Assembly: GCA_021781815.1 (NCBI GenBank)
Contig: JAJXWB010000013.1
Coordinates: 31,337-95,336 of the forward strand
Reading direction: 5' to 3'
Length of the DNA stretch: 64,000 nt
Origin: Pseudomonadota bacterium
Lineage (GTDB): Bacteria; Pseudomonadota; Alphaproteobacteria; Rhizobiales; Beijerinckiaceae
Shown: positions 27,687-36,160 of the stretch, in pieces
How the letters are laid out: each line of letters opens with the position of its first letter
Position numbering within the stretch: position 1 is the stretch's first letter
The notes under the pieces: generated by a model
The model's database searches: none
Told to the model about the DNA's origin: nothing
Seen by the model: the letters and a program-made list of their open reading frames with translations, nothing else
Position numbers and translations under genes: made by a program

Positions 27687-28334
27687 TCAGTACTTGGCGA
27701 CGACCGGAGCCATCGGCGAGCTGAAGTGATAGGAGACGCCGAGGCGCACGGCGTTCTCGGTGCGGTGAGCGGTCGAGTAGCCGACCATGTGGTTGCCGAA
27801 GTCGCTGTAGCGATATTCGAGGCGGGCCGACCAGTTCGGCGCGAAGGCGTATTCCGCGCCGCCGCCGACCGTCCAGCCGAGGCGGGTCGTGTCGGAGTTG
27901 TTATAGAAATAGTTGCCGCCGTTGCCGCCGCCGGCGACAGCCAGACCGCCGGTCACGTAAAGCAGAGTGCGGTCGAAGCCGAGACCCAGACGGCCACGCA
28001 GCGAGGCGCGCAGCGCCGAATTATAGAGCGAGGTTCCCTCGACATCGCCTTCCACGCCGAACACGGCCGGGCCGCTCTGATAGAGATAGCCGACATGGCC
28101 GCCGCCGACGAAGCCATTCTTGTTGACGCTCAGGGCGCCGAGGAACGGCGAATCGACGGAAACCTTGTCCCAGGCGTAGCCGGCCTGCACACCGGCGTAG
28201 AAGCCGGTCCAGGTGAAGATCGGCGCAGCGTAAACCGGCGCGGGAGCGACGCGGCGCGACGGCAGATCGGCCGCCATGACGGCGGTCGAGGAGGCGCCGA
28301 GCAGCAGTGCGGCGGCGAAAATCTTCGAATTCAT
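27687..28334 (-). CDS. Outer-membrane beta-barrel protein, Omp25/porin-like
   Basis: This 215-residue protein begins with a signal peptide (MNSKIFAAALLLG to VMA-ADLPSR) at the ATG of 28334. APIFTWTGFYAGVQAGYAWD opens the barrel and is typical of alphaproteobacterial Omp25/Omp31-type proteins. Alternating strands include FVGGGHVGYLYQSG, GLGFDRTLLYVTGGLA, WTVGGGAEYAFAPNWSARLEYRYSDFG and VRLGVSYHF. The end KY is aromatic, as barrel assembly requires. Its terminator is clear and its codon use suggests high expression. It is likely an abundant structural outer-membrane protein. Confidence 0.92.
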   Translation of the reverse strand: MNSKIFAAALLLGASSTAVMAADLPSRRVAPAPVYAAPIFTWTGFYAGVQAGYAWDKVSVDSPFLGALSVNKNGFVGGGHVGYLYQSGPAVFGVEGDVEGTSLYNSALRASLRGRLGLGFDRTLLYVTGGLAVAGGGNGGNYFYNNSDTTRLGWTVGGGAEYAFAPNWSARLEYRYSDFGNHMVGYSTAHRTENAVRLGVSYHFSSPMAPVVAKY

Positions 28335-28684
28335 TGCAGTCTCCAGTTTGATCTCGGTGCGCAGGCGCGTTCGCGACTCAACGCAGATGAGCGACATGCG
28401 CTCGTGACGGGTATATGCGTTGCCGCACTGCGGTAGCGCAAGCGCCGAAACCCTGATTCCGTCGCCCCAAACCCATAAGATTCAGGCCTGTGGCTCATCC
28501 GCCACGTTGTATTTCCCGCACACGCCCGGAGAATTTGATAATGAGGCGGACAGGTCTGCGACACGCCACGTTTCGGTCGCAATTGACGGGCTAGCGGCGG
28601 CGAAGTCGCCTCAATCAAAATGACCATAGCGTGACAGCGGCGTCGCAACTATTGTGCGCCGCGACACTCGATCCGGAGCGCCTA
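28335..28684. other. Divergent intergenic region between barrel gene and CitE-type lyase gene
   Basis: I see no gene in this 350-base gap. It must carry the leftward promoter of the strongly terminated barrel gene and the rightward promoter of the lyase gene. I could not find a pair of boxes at standard spacing that I would defend. Confidence 0.4.
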
Positions 28685-29563
28685 ATGACCCTTCGCCCGC
28701 GCCGTTCCTGCCTCTATATGCCAGGCTCCAATGCCCGCGCGCTCGAAAAGGCGCGGACGCTGCCGGCCGACGCGCTGATTCTCGATCTTGAGGACGCCGT
28801 GGCGCCCGACGCCAAGGCGACAGCGCGCAATCAGGTGGCCGATGCGGTCAAGGCCGGGGGATTCGGCAAGCGTGAGATCGTCATCCGCGTCAATTCGCCG
28901 CAGACGCCCTGGGGGGCGGAAGACATGATAGCCGCGGCGCAGGCCGCCCCCGACGCGATCCTGGTGCCAAAAGTCTCCACCCCCGGCGATATCATGATGG
29001 CGGCCAAGGCCTTGCGCGACGCCGGCGCGCCCGAGAAGACCCGGCTGTGGGCGATGATGGAGACGCCGCTCGCCATGCTCAACGCCGATTCGATCGCGCG
29101 CACGGCGGCCGATCCCGCGTCGCGGCTGTCGGTATTCGTCATGGGCACCAACGATCTGGCCAAGGAGACGCGGGCGCGGCTCACGCCCGGCCGACCGTCC
29201 ATGCTCGCCTGGCTCTCGATCTGCGTCGCCGCCGCGCGGGCGCACAGAGTCGAGATCATCGACGGCGTTTACAACGACTTCTCGAACGAGGCGGGGTTGC
29301 GCGCGGAATGCGAGCAGGGCCGCGACTTCGGCATGGACGGAAAGACGTTGATCCACCCCAGCCAGGTAGGTCCATGCAACGAGATTTTCGCCCCGTCCGC
29401 AGACGAAGTCGAATGGGCGCGCAAGATCATCGCGGTCTTCAGCGAGCAGGCCAACGCCGGCAAGGGCGCGCTTCAGATCGAAGGCCGCATGGTCGAATTG
29501 CTGCACGTCGAAATGGCGCGGCGAACAGTGGCGATCGCTGAAGCCATCGCTGCGCTCGGCTGA
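28685..29563 (+). CDS. HpcH/HpaI-CitE family CoA ester lyase
   Basis: This 292-residue TIM-barrel lyase is of the CitE/malyl-CoA lyase group, which cleaves or forms C-C bonds of hydroxyacyl-CoA thioesters. RRSCLYMPGSNARALEKA opens the fold. ALILDLEDAVAPDAK holds the metal-binding acidic residues, LWAMMETPLAMLNAD and FVMGTNDLAKET are conserved barrel motifs, and the segment from GMDGKTLIHPSQ closes it. The ATG at 28685 has GGAG five bases upstream. Mcl, CitE, citramalyl-CoA lyase and malyl-CoA thioesterase cannot be separated here. It sits just upstream of the COG4223-hemY pair. Confidence 0.88.
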   Translation: MTLRPRRSCLYMPGSNARALEKARTLPADALILDLEDAVAPDAKATARNQVADAVKAGGFGKREIVIRVNSPQTPWGAEDMIAAAQAAPDAILVPKVSTPGDIMMAAKALRDAGAPEKTRLWAMMETPLAMLNADSIARTAADPASRLSVFVMGTNDLAKETRARLTPGRPSMLAWLSICVAAARAHRVEIIDGVYNDFSNEAGLRAECEQGRDFGMDGKTLIHPSQVGPCNEIFAPSADEVEWARKIIAVFSEQANAGKGALQIEGRMVELLHVEMARRTVAIAEAIAALG

Positions 29564-29631
29564 TCGCGCTGCGTTTCAAACGCGGCTGTTCCGCGCTATA
29601 AGCGGACGCCTTCACAAGACGGACTACGGCG

Positions 29632-30912
29632 ATGCAGCGCGAGGGAACATCCGACGATCGACGCGCCGCCTCGCGCCGTGATCCGCCGATCATCGAGGGC
29701 GAGGCGCAGGAGCTTGGACCGGCGCCAGCGGCTGATGGCGCGCCGGCGCCGGACGCCGACGAACCGCAGCCAATTATCGACACGCCGCTTGAAGACGCGC
29801 CAATGCAGGATGCGATCGCCGCGCCGCCCCCGCGCCGCCGCCGGTCTGCCGGCCTCATTGCGTCGGTCGGCCTGATCCTGATTGTCGGCGCGGGCGCGGT
29901 CGCCTGGATCGCCGAGCCGGGCCATACGCCGTCCGACCTTCGCTCGAAGATCGCAGCCCTGCTGCCGGAGAGCGCGCAGCGCGGTCTCGGTTTTGCGCCG
30001 GAAGAAATTGCCGGCCCCAAAAAGGAGGCGACCGCCGCGCCCGCGGCGGAGGAGCGGACGACGCCAGCGGAGCGCCCGCCGGCGGAAGCGGCGACGCCCG
30101 CAACCGAGCCGGCGGCGACCGCGCCGACAGGCGCAGAGGCTGGTCGGGAGCGTCCGGCCACGGGGCCTGAATCCACGCCGGCCGCTGCTGCTTCGGCATC
30201 GGAACCCACGCCGGGCGCCGGCGCAATGGAAACAGCGCAGGGCGCGCCGGAGGCGGCCGCGCAGACCGCGTCGCTCGCCGCACGGATCGATTCGCTCGCC
30301 GATCGGGTCGCCGCGCTCGAAGCGCGGCTCGATCAGCCCAAAACCGGCCAGCGCGCGCCGCAGGAGCGCGAAAACGCGCCCTCCGCAGACCTCGGCGCGG
30401 CCGCGGCGCGCGTCGTCGTCGCGCAGGCGCTCACGCAGGCGCTGTCGTCCGGCCGGGCTCTGGACAGCGAAGTTTCGGCCTTGCGGGCGCTCGGCGTTTC
30501 GGACGACCGCCTGTCGGAATTCTCGCCATACTTGCAGGTGGCCGCGCCAGACGCCGCGCAATTCGCCGCGCAATGGACCAAGCTGCGGCGCAAGATCGTG
30601 AGCGCGGACGCCGCGCCGGCAGGCGCCGGCTGGACCGAACGGTTGCTCGACAAGGCCAGGGGACTCGTGAAGATCGAGCCCGTGGGCGCCCAGTCCGGCT
30701 CGTCCGCCGCCGCAATCTATTCCCGCGTCGAGGCCGCGTTGCAGCGCGGCGATCTCGCAACCGCCGCACAGACAGCGGACACCCTGCCCGAAAGCGCGAA
30801 AGCGATCGTCGCCGACTGGCGCGCCGCCCTCATGCTGCGCGCCAAGGCGGACGCAGCGGCGCAGGATATCCTTTCGAATTCGATCGCCGCGTTCGCGCGG
30901 CCAAAATCATAA
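29632..30912 (+). CDS. COG4223/mitofilin-like inner-membrane protein
   Basis: This 426-residue protein has an acidic, Pro/Ala-rich cytoplasmic N-terminus (about 70 residues) ending in RRRR. One transmembrane helix follows (about 73-95, AGLIASVGLILIVGAGAVAW), then a long Ala/Pro/Glu-rich linker, and a coiled-coil segment (ARIDSLADRVAALEARLDQ, about residues 218-236). The C-terminal domain is alpha-helical (LTQALSSGRALDSEVSALRA). This layout is that of the alphaproteobacterial proteins related to mitochondrial mitofilin/Mic60, found next to hemY. It lies 21 bases before hemY, so they are likely one operon. The role is probably membrane shaping or scaffolding of heme or envelope complexes, by family inference. 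Confidence 0.8.
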   Translation: MQREGTSDDRRAASRRDPPIIEGEAQELGPAPAADGAPAPDADEPQPIIDTPLEDAPMQDAIAAPPPRRRRSAGLIASVGLILIVGAGAVAWIAEPGHTPSDLRSKIAALLPESAQRGLGFAPEEIAGPKKEATAAPAAEERTTPAERPPAEAATPATEPAATAPTGAEAGRERPATGPESTPAAAASASEPTPGAGAMETAQGAPEAAAQTASLAARIDSLADRVAALEARLDQPKTGQRAPQERENAPSADLGAAAARVVVAQALTQALSSGRALDSEVSALRALGVSDDRLSEFSPYLQVAAPDAAQFAAQWTKLRRKIVSADAAPAGAGWTERLLDKARGLVKIEPVGAQSGSSAAAIYSRVEAALQRGDLATAAQTADTLPESAKAIVADWRAALMLRAKADAAAQDILSNSIAAFARPKS

Positions 30913-30933
30913 TCAGCCGCGAGGCAGCGTTTC

Positions 30934-32448
30934 ATGTGGCGTCTCATCATATTCCTGGGTTTCCTCGCTGCGCTCGCGTTCGGTCTGGCCTGGCTCATCG
31001 ACCGGCCGGGCGAAATTTCGATTGTCTGGCTCGACCATCGCATCGACACCTCGGTGCTCGTCGCGATTGCGCTCGTGCTCGTCGCCGCGGTCGCGCTCAG
31101 CATCCTCTGGAGCCTGCTGCGGCTCATCTTCCGCGCGCCGTCGATTTTCAATTATGCGCGCGCCACGCGCCGCCGTCGCAAGGGGTATGAGGCGCTGACG
31201 CGCGGCATGGTGGCGGCGGGGGCCGGCGACGCGCGCGCCGCGCGTAAAGCTGCAGCCGATGTCGCGCGCCACATGCCGAACGAGCCGCTCGGCCTGCTCC
31301 TGCAGGCGCAGGTGGCCCAACTCGCCGGCGACCGGGCCGGCGCGGAAGCTGCGTTCGCCGGCATGGCGAAGCGCGACGAGACGCGGCTGCTGGGCTTGCG
31401 CGGCCTCCATATCGAGGCGCAGCGGCGCGGCGATGCGGAGGCCGCGCATCAGTTTGCGAAGGAGGCCCATCGCGCCGCCGCCCTGCCCTGGGCCGGCGAG
31501 GCGCTTGTCAGCCATCACGCCGCGCATGCCGACTGGTCCGGCGCGCTCGCGACCGTCGAGGCCAACGCCCGCGCCAGGACAATCGATTTCAAGACGGCGC
31601 AGCGGCATCGCGCCGTGCTGGAAACGGCGATCGCGCAGGAGAGCGAACTCGTCGATCCGGAGCGCGCCCTGCGCCTGGCGCAGCAGGCGGTCAAGCGCGC
31701 GCCGGACCTCACGCCTGCGGTAGCGCTCGCGGCGCGCCTGCTGACGCGTCGCGGCTCGTTGCGCGCGGCCTCGAAAATGGTCGAGCGCGCCTTCGCCGCC
31801 GCGCCGCATCCCGATCTTGCCGCCGCCTATCTCGACGTGCGGCCCGGCGATTCGAACGCAGACCGTCTTTTGCGCGCGAAAACGCTGGCGAAGCTGGCGC
31901 CGGAGCATCCGGAGAGCCGACTCATGCTGGCGCGCGCCGCTCTGGCCGTCCGCGATTTCCCCACCGCCCGCGACGCGATCGCGCCTCTGATCGCCGGGAG
32001 CGCGCGCCCGACCGCGCGCGCATGCCTGTTGATGGCGGAGATCGAGGAAGCTGAAAACGGCGAGACCGGGCTTGTGCGCGAATGGCTCGCGCGCGGCTCG
32101 CGCGCGCCGCGCGACGCCGCCTGGACCGCAGACGGAATAGTGTCGTCGCGCTGGGCGCCCGTCTCGCCCGTGACCGGCAAGCTCGATGCTTTCCGCTGGA
32201 CGACACAGATGGAGCAGGCAGGCCTCGCGCCGCCGGAACCGATGCTGGCGCCGATCGCGCCGAGTGCGCCGGCCGAGCCCCCCGCGACGCCGGCCCCGGT
32301 TGAACCGCCAGCAATCGAAGTCGTCGCGCTGCCCGCCGCCCCGCAGTCCGCGCCAGCGCCGGCGCGGCCGGTCGTGTTCCCCCTTCCGACCCCGCCGGAC
32401 GACCCCGGCCCGGAAATCGAGGCCGCGACCCACGGGCGTGCGTTCTGA
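30934..32448 (+). CDS. hemY: HemY-like protein (HemY N-terminal domain, TPR-like helices)
   Basis: This is a 504-residue protein. Two N-terminal membrane helices (about residues 3-22 and 38-58) flank PGEISIVWLDHRIDTSVLV, the HemY_N signature. LRLIFRAPSIFNYARATRRRRKGYEALTRGM is a highly conserved junction. Alpha-helical TPR-like repeats follow to about residue 430, and then a Pro-rich tail. This is the proteobacterial HemY linked to heme synthesis, not the protoporphyrinogen oxidase of Gram-positives. It follows the COG4223 gene in the usual order, although hemC and hemD are not in the window. Confidence 0.9.
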   Translation: MWRLIIFLGFLAALAFGLAWLIDRPGEISIVWLDHRIDTSVLVAIALVLVAAVALSILWSLLRLIFRAPSIFNYARATRRRRKGYEALTRGMVAAGAGDARAARKAAADVARHMPNEPLGLLLQAQVAQLAGDRAGAEAAFAGMAKRDETRLLGLRGLHIEAQRRGDAEAAHQFAKEAHRAAALPWAGEALVSHHAAHADWSGALATVEANARARTIDFKTAQRHRAVLETAIAQESELVDPERALRLAQQAVKRAPDLTPAVALAARLLTRRGSLRAASKMVERAFAAAPHPDLAAAYLDVRPGDSNADRLLRAKTLAKLAPEHPESRLMLARAALAVRDFPTARDAIAPLIAGSARPTARACLLMAEIEEAENGETGLVREWLARGSRAPRDAAWTADGIVSSRWAPVSPVTGKLDAFRWTTQMEQAGLAPPEPMLAPIAPSAPAEPPATPAPVEPPAIEVVALPAAPQSAPAPARPVVFPLPTPPDDPGPEIEAATHGRAF

Positions 32449-32527
32449 TCCGACCGCCCGCCTTGTCAAACGACGCCGGCGTCGATATGAGGATCGCGCT
32501 CGCGTGGACGCCCGGTCCACAGCAGTC

Positions 32528-32603
32528 GCCGCAATAGCTCAGCTGGTAGAGCACCTCATTCGTAATGAGGGGGTCGGGGGTTCGAATCCCTCTTGCGGCA
32601 CCA
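32528..32603 (+). tRNA. tRNA-Thr (anticodon CGT), CCA encoded
   Basis: The acceptor stem GCCGCAA pairs with TTGCGGC, and the discriminator A and CCA are encoded (32600-32603). The D arm is GCTC-AGCTGGTA-GAGC. The anticodon arm CCTCA-TTCGTAA-TGAGG shows anticodon CGT, which reads the codon ACG. The T arm has TTCGAAT. All stems pair fully. Five of the six Thr codons in the asd leader are ACG, the codon this tRNA reads. Confidence 0.97.
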
Positions 32604-33090
32604 GTCCTTGGGTTGTCCGGTCCAGACACATCGCGGACGGAATGTACCTAAGACATATGCTACAACCTCGGGCCGAACGGGTTATCGAGGGACTGCACGG
32701 TTTTCGCTCCAGATCGACGAAACCGAGATGTGGCTCACAAGACTGACGAGCCAAATGCTTTCGTCAACTTCCTTGAGTCCGGGCTTTTGTCCAGCGAACA
32801 CGGCGCAGTCGCGAAGCGGGTAGGTCAGCTCAGGCAGAGGCCGCATGTTCCTGCGGAAACTGTTCGCAGCGCCCACGTCGACGGAGAGACGCATTCGTGG
32901 CGACCGGTGTCTCGATCCGGCGGGAGGCGGAAAGCCGTCACATCCATAATGATGCGCCACGCGGATCAAATCCTCGCGGGAGGACTGCGCCGCCAAAGGT
33001 GTGCCCGAGAGCGCGGCGCCTGAGACCGCACCGCCTGGCTACACCAGAATATTTGCTATTGCGCATATGCGTATATTCAGCTACACAAAC
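32604..33090. other. Non-coding stretch between tRNA-Thr and the arsR-type gene
   Basis: No frame here shows family motifs, a ribosome site or convincing codon use. The G+C content is a little lower than in the flanking housekeeping genes. The start of the stretch (32611-32665) looks like it could be the end of a decayed mobile element, but I see no transposase motif. The 3' part carries the regulatory region of the arsR-type gene. Confidence 0.4.
33060..33073. promoter_or_regulatory. Palindromic operator candidate for the ArsR-type regulator
   Basis: CGCATATGCG is a perfect 10-base palindrome (33062-33071), extended by one T/A pair at 33060 and 33073. An outer pair GAATAT (33047-33052) and ATATTC (33073-33078) lies around it. 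A 12-2-12-like AT-flanked dyad directly before the gene is usual for ArsR/SmtB autoregulation. Confidence 0.5.
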
Positions 33091-33387
33091 ATGATGAACG
33101 TCATTGCGACCCTATCGACCCTCGCCGAGCCCACGCGCCTCGCCGCTCTTCGTATCCTGTGGGATGGCGGCGAACATTGCGTCTGCGAGTTGATGGAGAG
33201 GCTCGAATCCACGCAGTCGCGCATGTCGCGCCACATGGGCGTTCTGAAATCTGCGGGCCTCGTGACCGACCGGCGGGACGCCCAATGGGTGCGCTATCGC
33301 CGCAATCCTAATTTACCGCCCGCCACGATCGCCATCGTCGATGCGGTCATCGCCGCATTGCCCGGACAGAAGAAGAAAGCAGCATGA
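33091..33387 (+). CDS. ArsR/SmtB-family transcriptional repressor
   Basis: This 98-residue winged-helix regulator has TLAEPTRLAALRILWDGGEH, then CVCELMERLESTQSRMSRHMGVLKSAGLV. The CxC pair in HCVCEL is the metal(loid) site of ArsR-type sensors, and the second segment is the DNA-recognition helix. I place the start at the ATG of 33091 (MMNVIATLS) because the palindromic operator lies at 33060-33073. The frame extends upstream to a GTG at 33001, and an ATG at 33067 also exists. The gene overlaps the permease gene by four bases, so it should repress its own operon until an arsenical or another thiophilic ion binds. Confidence 0.88.
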   Translation: MMNVIATLSTLAEPTRLAALRILWDGGEHCVCELMERLESTQSRMSRHMGVLKSAGLVTDRRDAQWVRYRRNPNLPPATIAIVDAVIAALPGQKKKAA

Positions 33388-34445
33388 GCACGGACGCGCC
33401 CTCCGATCTTCGCGCCGCGCCACGCGAACCTACAGCCATCTGGGTCGTGGCCACGACGGCGCTCATTGCCCTGTGGTTTGTCGTTTACTGGCAATTGCCG
33501 GATTTTTCCGACTGGGCGGCGTCGCATCTGCCTGTCGCGCCGGGCGGCCATCTCGAAGAAGCAGCGAAATTCTTTGTTTACGACACGCCGAAAGTGTTGA
33601 TGCTCCTCACCTTGGTTGTTTTCGGCATGGGCGTCGTGCGCAGTTTCTTCTCGCCGGAAAGCACCCGCGCCTTGCTGGCAGGCCGGCGCGAAGGATTTGG
33701 CAATGTCGCGGCGGCGACGCTCGGCGTGTTCACACCATTCTGTTCCTGTTCGGCGGTGCCGCTGTTCGTCGGCTTCGTCTCCGCTGGCGTGCCCTTGGGC
33801 GTGACATTCTCGTTCCTCGTTTCCGCGCCGATGGTCAATGAAGTCGCGCTCGGTCTCCTGTTCGCGCTGGTCGGCTGGAAAGTCGCGCTGACCTATCTGA
33901 TGTTTGGGCTCGGAGTCGCGATTATTTCCGGCTGGGTGATCGGCCGCCTGCATCTTGAAGGCTGGCTTGAGGAATGGGTCCGCAATGTGCGCGCCGGAAC
34001 CGCCGATATGCCTGTCGAATCGCTCTCGGTCGTAGACCGCATCAAGGCTGGCGTAGAGGCCGTGCGCGATATCGTCGGCAGAGTCTGGATGTGGATCATC
34101 GTCGGCATTGCCGCCGGCGCTTTCATCCACGGTTACGCGCCCAATGACCTGCTCGCCTCCATCATGGGCAAGGGCTCGTGGTGGTCAGTGCCCGCCGTCG
34201 TGCTGATCGGAATCCCGATCTACTCGAACGCTGCAGGCATCATTCCGGTGATCGAAGCGCTGCTGAGCAAAGGCGCGGCGCTTGGAACGGCGCTCGCGTT
34301 CATGATGTCGGTCATTGCGCTGTCCTTCCCTGAAATGATCATCCTGCGCAAGGTGCTGACCACCAAACTGATCGCTGTGTTCATTGGCGTGGTGGGGCTC
34401 GGCATTATCGCGGTCGGCTATCTTTTCAATGCGCTGTTCTCCTGA
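33384..34445 (+). CDS. DUF318/YraQ-type permease (ArsP-like)
   Basis: This 353-residue inner-membrane protein has about eight to ten helices. GVFTPFCSCSAVPLFVGFVSAG contains the paired cysteines (CSCS) typical of the YraQ/ArsP permease family, and FSFLVSAPMVNEVALGLL is the next conserved element. GIPIYSNAAGIIPVIEALLSKGAALGTALAFMM repeats the same plan in the second half. Some members export trivalent organoarsenicals; for most, the substrate is not known. It overlaps arsR (ATGA) and is followed after 15 bases by a thioredoxin-like gene. Confidence 0.88.
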   Translation: MSTDAPSDLRAAPREPTAIWVVATTALIALWFVVYWQLPDFSDWAASHLPVAPGGHLEEAAKFFVYDTPKVLMLLTLVVFGMGVVRSFFSPESTRALLAGRREGFGNVAAATLGVFTPFCSCSAVPLFVGFVSAGVPLGVTFSFLVSAPMVNEVALGLLFALVGWKVALTYLMFGLGVAIISGWVIGRLHLEGWLEEWVRNVRAGTADMPVESLSVVDRIKAGVEAVRDIVGRVWMWIIVGIAAGAFIHGYAPNDLLASIMGKGSWWSVPAVVLIGIPIYSNAAGIIPVIEALLSKGAALGTALAFMMSVIALSFPEMIILRKVLTTKLIAVFIGVVGLGIIAVGYLFNALFS

Positions 34446-34460
34446 GAAAGGGCCAATCCG

Positions 34461-34703
34461 ATGACGATGAAAGACGTAAAAGTGCTTGGTCCCGGCTGCA
34501 AACGCTGCGAGACGACGGAACACATGGTGCGCTCGGAAGCGCAAAAGCTGGGCGTCGACATCAGGGTCGAGAAGGTGACCGACTACGCGGAGATCGCGAA
34601 ATTCGGCATTGTCTCGACGCCCGGCGTCGTCATCGACGGCAAGGTCGTTCATGCGGGCGGGCTGCCCAGAGCCGAAGACCTGGCGAAATGGCTTGCGGCC
34701 TGA
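34461..34703 (+). CDS. Small thioredoxin-like protein with CxxC (TM0996/MTH895 type)
   Basis: This is an 80-residue cytosolic redox protein. VKVLGPGCKRCETTEHMV places the CKRC active site at about residues 14-17, and GIVSTPGVVIDGKVVHAGG holds the cis-Pro loop. It is the size of the minimal thioredoxin/glutaredoxin folds that travel with YraQ-type permeases and ArsR regulators. It probably reduces or hands over the metal(loid) or thiol substrate to the permease; this is inferred from context. Confidence 0.87.
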   Translation: MTMKDVKVLGPGCKRCETTEHMVRSEAQKLGVDIRVEKVTDYAEIAKFGIVSTPGVVIDGKVVHAGGLPRAEDLAKWLAA

Positions 34704-35041
34704 TCAGGGGGAAAGCGCCAATTGACGGCGGCGTCCCTTTAAGTCGCATGGAAAGCAAAAATGTCTCCCTTTGCCGGTCTCCGCGAATACCCCTTTGTAT
34801 GCAAGACGGGAGCGCACAATGATGAGCTTTGGGCTTTTCGTGAACTGCCGGCCGGCCCGCATCTTCTCGCGCAAACCCGCACGCGGACGCTCGGCGGAAC
34901 GGAATCGGCAAGATCTTGGCGACGCCGAAAGCTGATCGGCCCACTGCTGTAATCGCGATTGACGTGCGTCAGGGATCTTTGAGTCGATTGAATATGTTCT
35001 GACGTAATATTTGCGTTTCCACACTAGCGCCCGTTGATCCG
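34704..35041. other. Intergenic region before the HlyD-like gene
   Basis: No supported gene is present in these 338 bases. The segment near 34980-35035 is AT-richer and is the likely promoter region for the efflux operon. I saw no defensible terminator for the preceding operon. Confidence 0.4.
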
Positions 35042-36160
35042 ATGAATCTTATGACGGACCCCTCCGAACTCCAGAAGCAGGCGACGTCGCCTGCTCGACC
35101 GGCGCGAAAGCGGATGGCGCTTGCCGCCGCGATCGTGGCGGTGGCGGCCATCATCGCGGCGGGCGTCGGCCTCTGGTTGAGGAGCCGGACTGCGGCTGCG
35201 CCGGTCCTCGTCCTCTACGGAAACATCGACATCCGCGAAATCGCCGCCGCCTTCAACGACAACGGTCCCATCACCCGAATGCTTGTGCAGGAGGGAGATC
35301 GGATCAAGAAGGGGCAATTGATCGCCGAGATCGACGACAGCCGTTACGCGGCCGCCCTGGACCAGGCCGAAGGTCAAATGCGCAACCAGGAACAGTTGCT
35401 CGCGCGGCTTGTGGCCGGTTCGCGGCCTGAAGAAATCGCCCAAGCCAAGGCCACCATGGAGGCGCTCGAAGTCGTCTATCAAAACGACGAAATCAATTAT
35501 CGCCGCGCGGAAGCCTTGCTTCATGCGGCAGCCGGCGCAACCAGAACACGAGACGACGCCAAAGCCGCCCTCGACGCCGCCAGGCAACAATATGAGGCGG
35601 CGCGGCAGGCCTACATTCTCGCTGTAAAGGGGCCACGGGACGAGGACATCGCCGCCCAGCGCGCCGCCTATGAGGCCGCCCGGGGCGCTGTCGCGCTGGA
35701 CAGGCGCGAACTTGCCGACACCAGGCTTTACGCTCCCGCCGACGGCGTCATCGAGGCCCGCATTCTGGAGCCCGGCGACATGGCTTCTCCCACGACGCCG
35801 GTTTACACCATAGCAGTCGCTGACCCGCTCTGGGTGCGCGCCTACGTGCCGGAAGCCGATCTTGGCAATGTAAAGCTGGGGATGCGCGCCAGCATCGGCG
35901 CGGACAGCTACCCGGGCCGCGCCTATCGCGGCTGGATCGGCTATCTCTCGCCTACCGCAGAATTCACGCCCAAGACGATCGAGAGCCCGGAGCTGAGAAC
36001 AAGGCTCGTCTATCAGTTGCGTGTCTATGTCTGCGATCCGAGCGGGGACTTGCGACTGGGAATGCCCGCGACGGTCAGCATCGACCTCTCGCGAACGCGC
36101 ACAACCGGCGAGCAGGAGGCAGGCTCTGCTTGCGGAGCTGACGATGCCGCTCGCAAATGA
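35042..36160 (+). CDS. HlyD-family membrane fusion protein (YbhG-like)
   Basis: This 372-residue periplasmic adaptor has one N-terminal membrane helix (about residues 26-46). VLYGNIDIREIAAAFNDNGPI begins the barrel-sandwich lipoyl half, and MLVQEGDRIKKGQLIAEIDDS follows. A long helical hairpin (about 95-215, with ARQQYEAARQAYILAVKGPR) would reach an outer-membrane channel. TRLYAPADGVIEARILEPGDM is the second lipoyl half. The gene overlaps the ATPase gene by 17 bases. With the next three genes it makes a complete YbhGFSR-type exporter; the substrate is unknown. Confidence 0.9.
   Translation: MNLMTDPSELQKQATSPARPARKRMALAAAIVAVAAIIAAGVGLWLRSRTAAAPVLVLYGNIDIREIAAAFNDNGPITRMLVQEGDRIKKGQLIAEIDDSRYAAALDQAEGQMRNQEQLLARLVAGSRPEEIAQAKATMEALEVVYQNDEINYRRAEALLHAAAGATRTRDDAKAALDAARQQYEAARQAYILAVKGPRDEDIAAQRAAYEAARGAVALDRRELADTRLYAPADGVIEARILEPGDMASPTTPVYTIAVADPLWVRAYVPEADLGNVKLGMRASIGADSYPGRAYRGWIGYLSPTAEFTPKTIESPELRTRLVYQLRVYVCDPSGDLRLGMPATVSIDLSRTRTTGEQEAGSACGADDAARK

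Noticed and set aside
32604..33060. Possible decayed insertion sequence after tRNA-Thr
   Set aside because: The stretch looks gene-poor and slightly different in composition, but I found no transposase motif, terminal inverted repeat or target duplication, so I list it only as non-coding.
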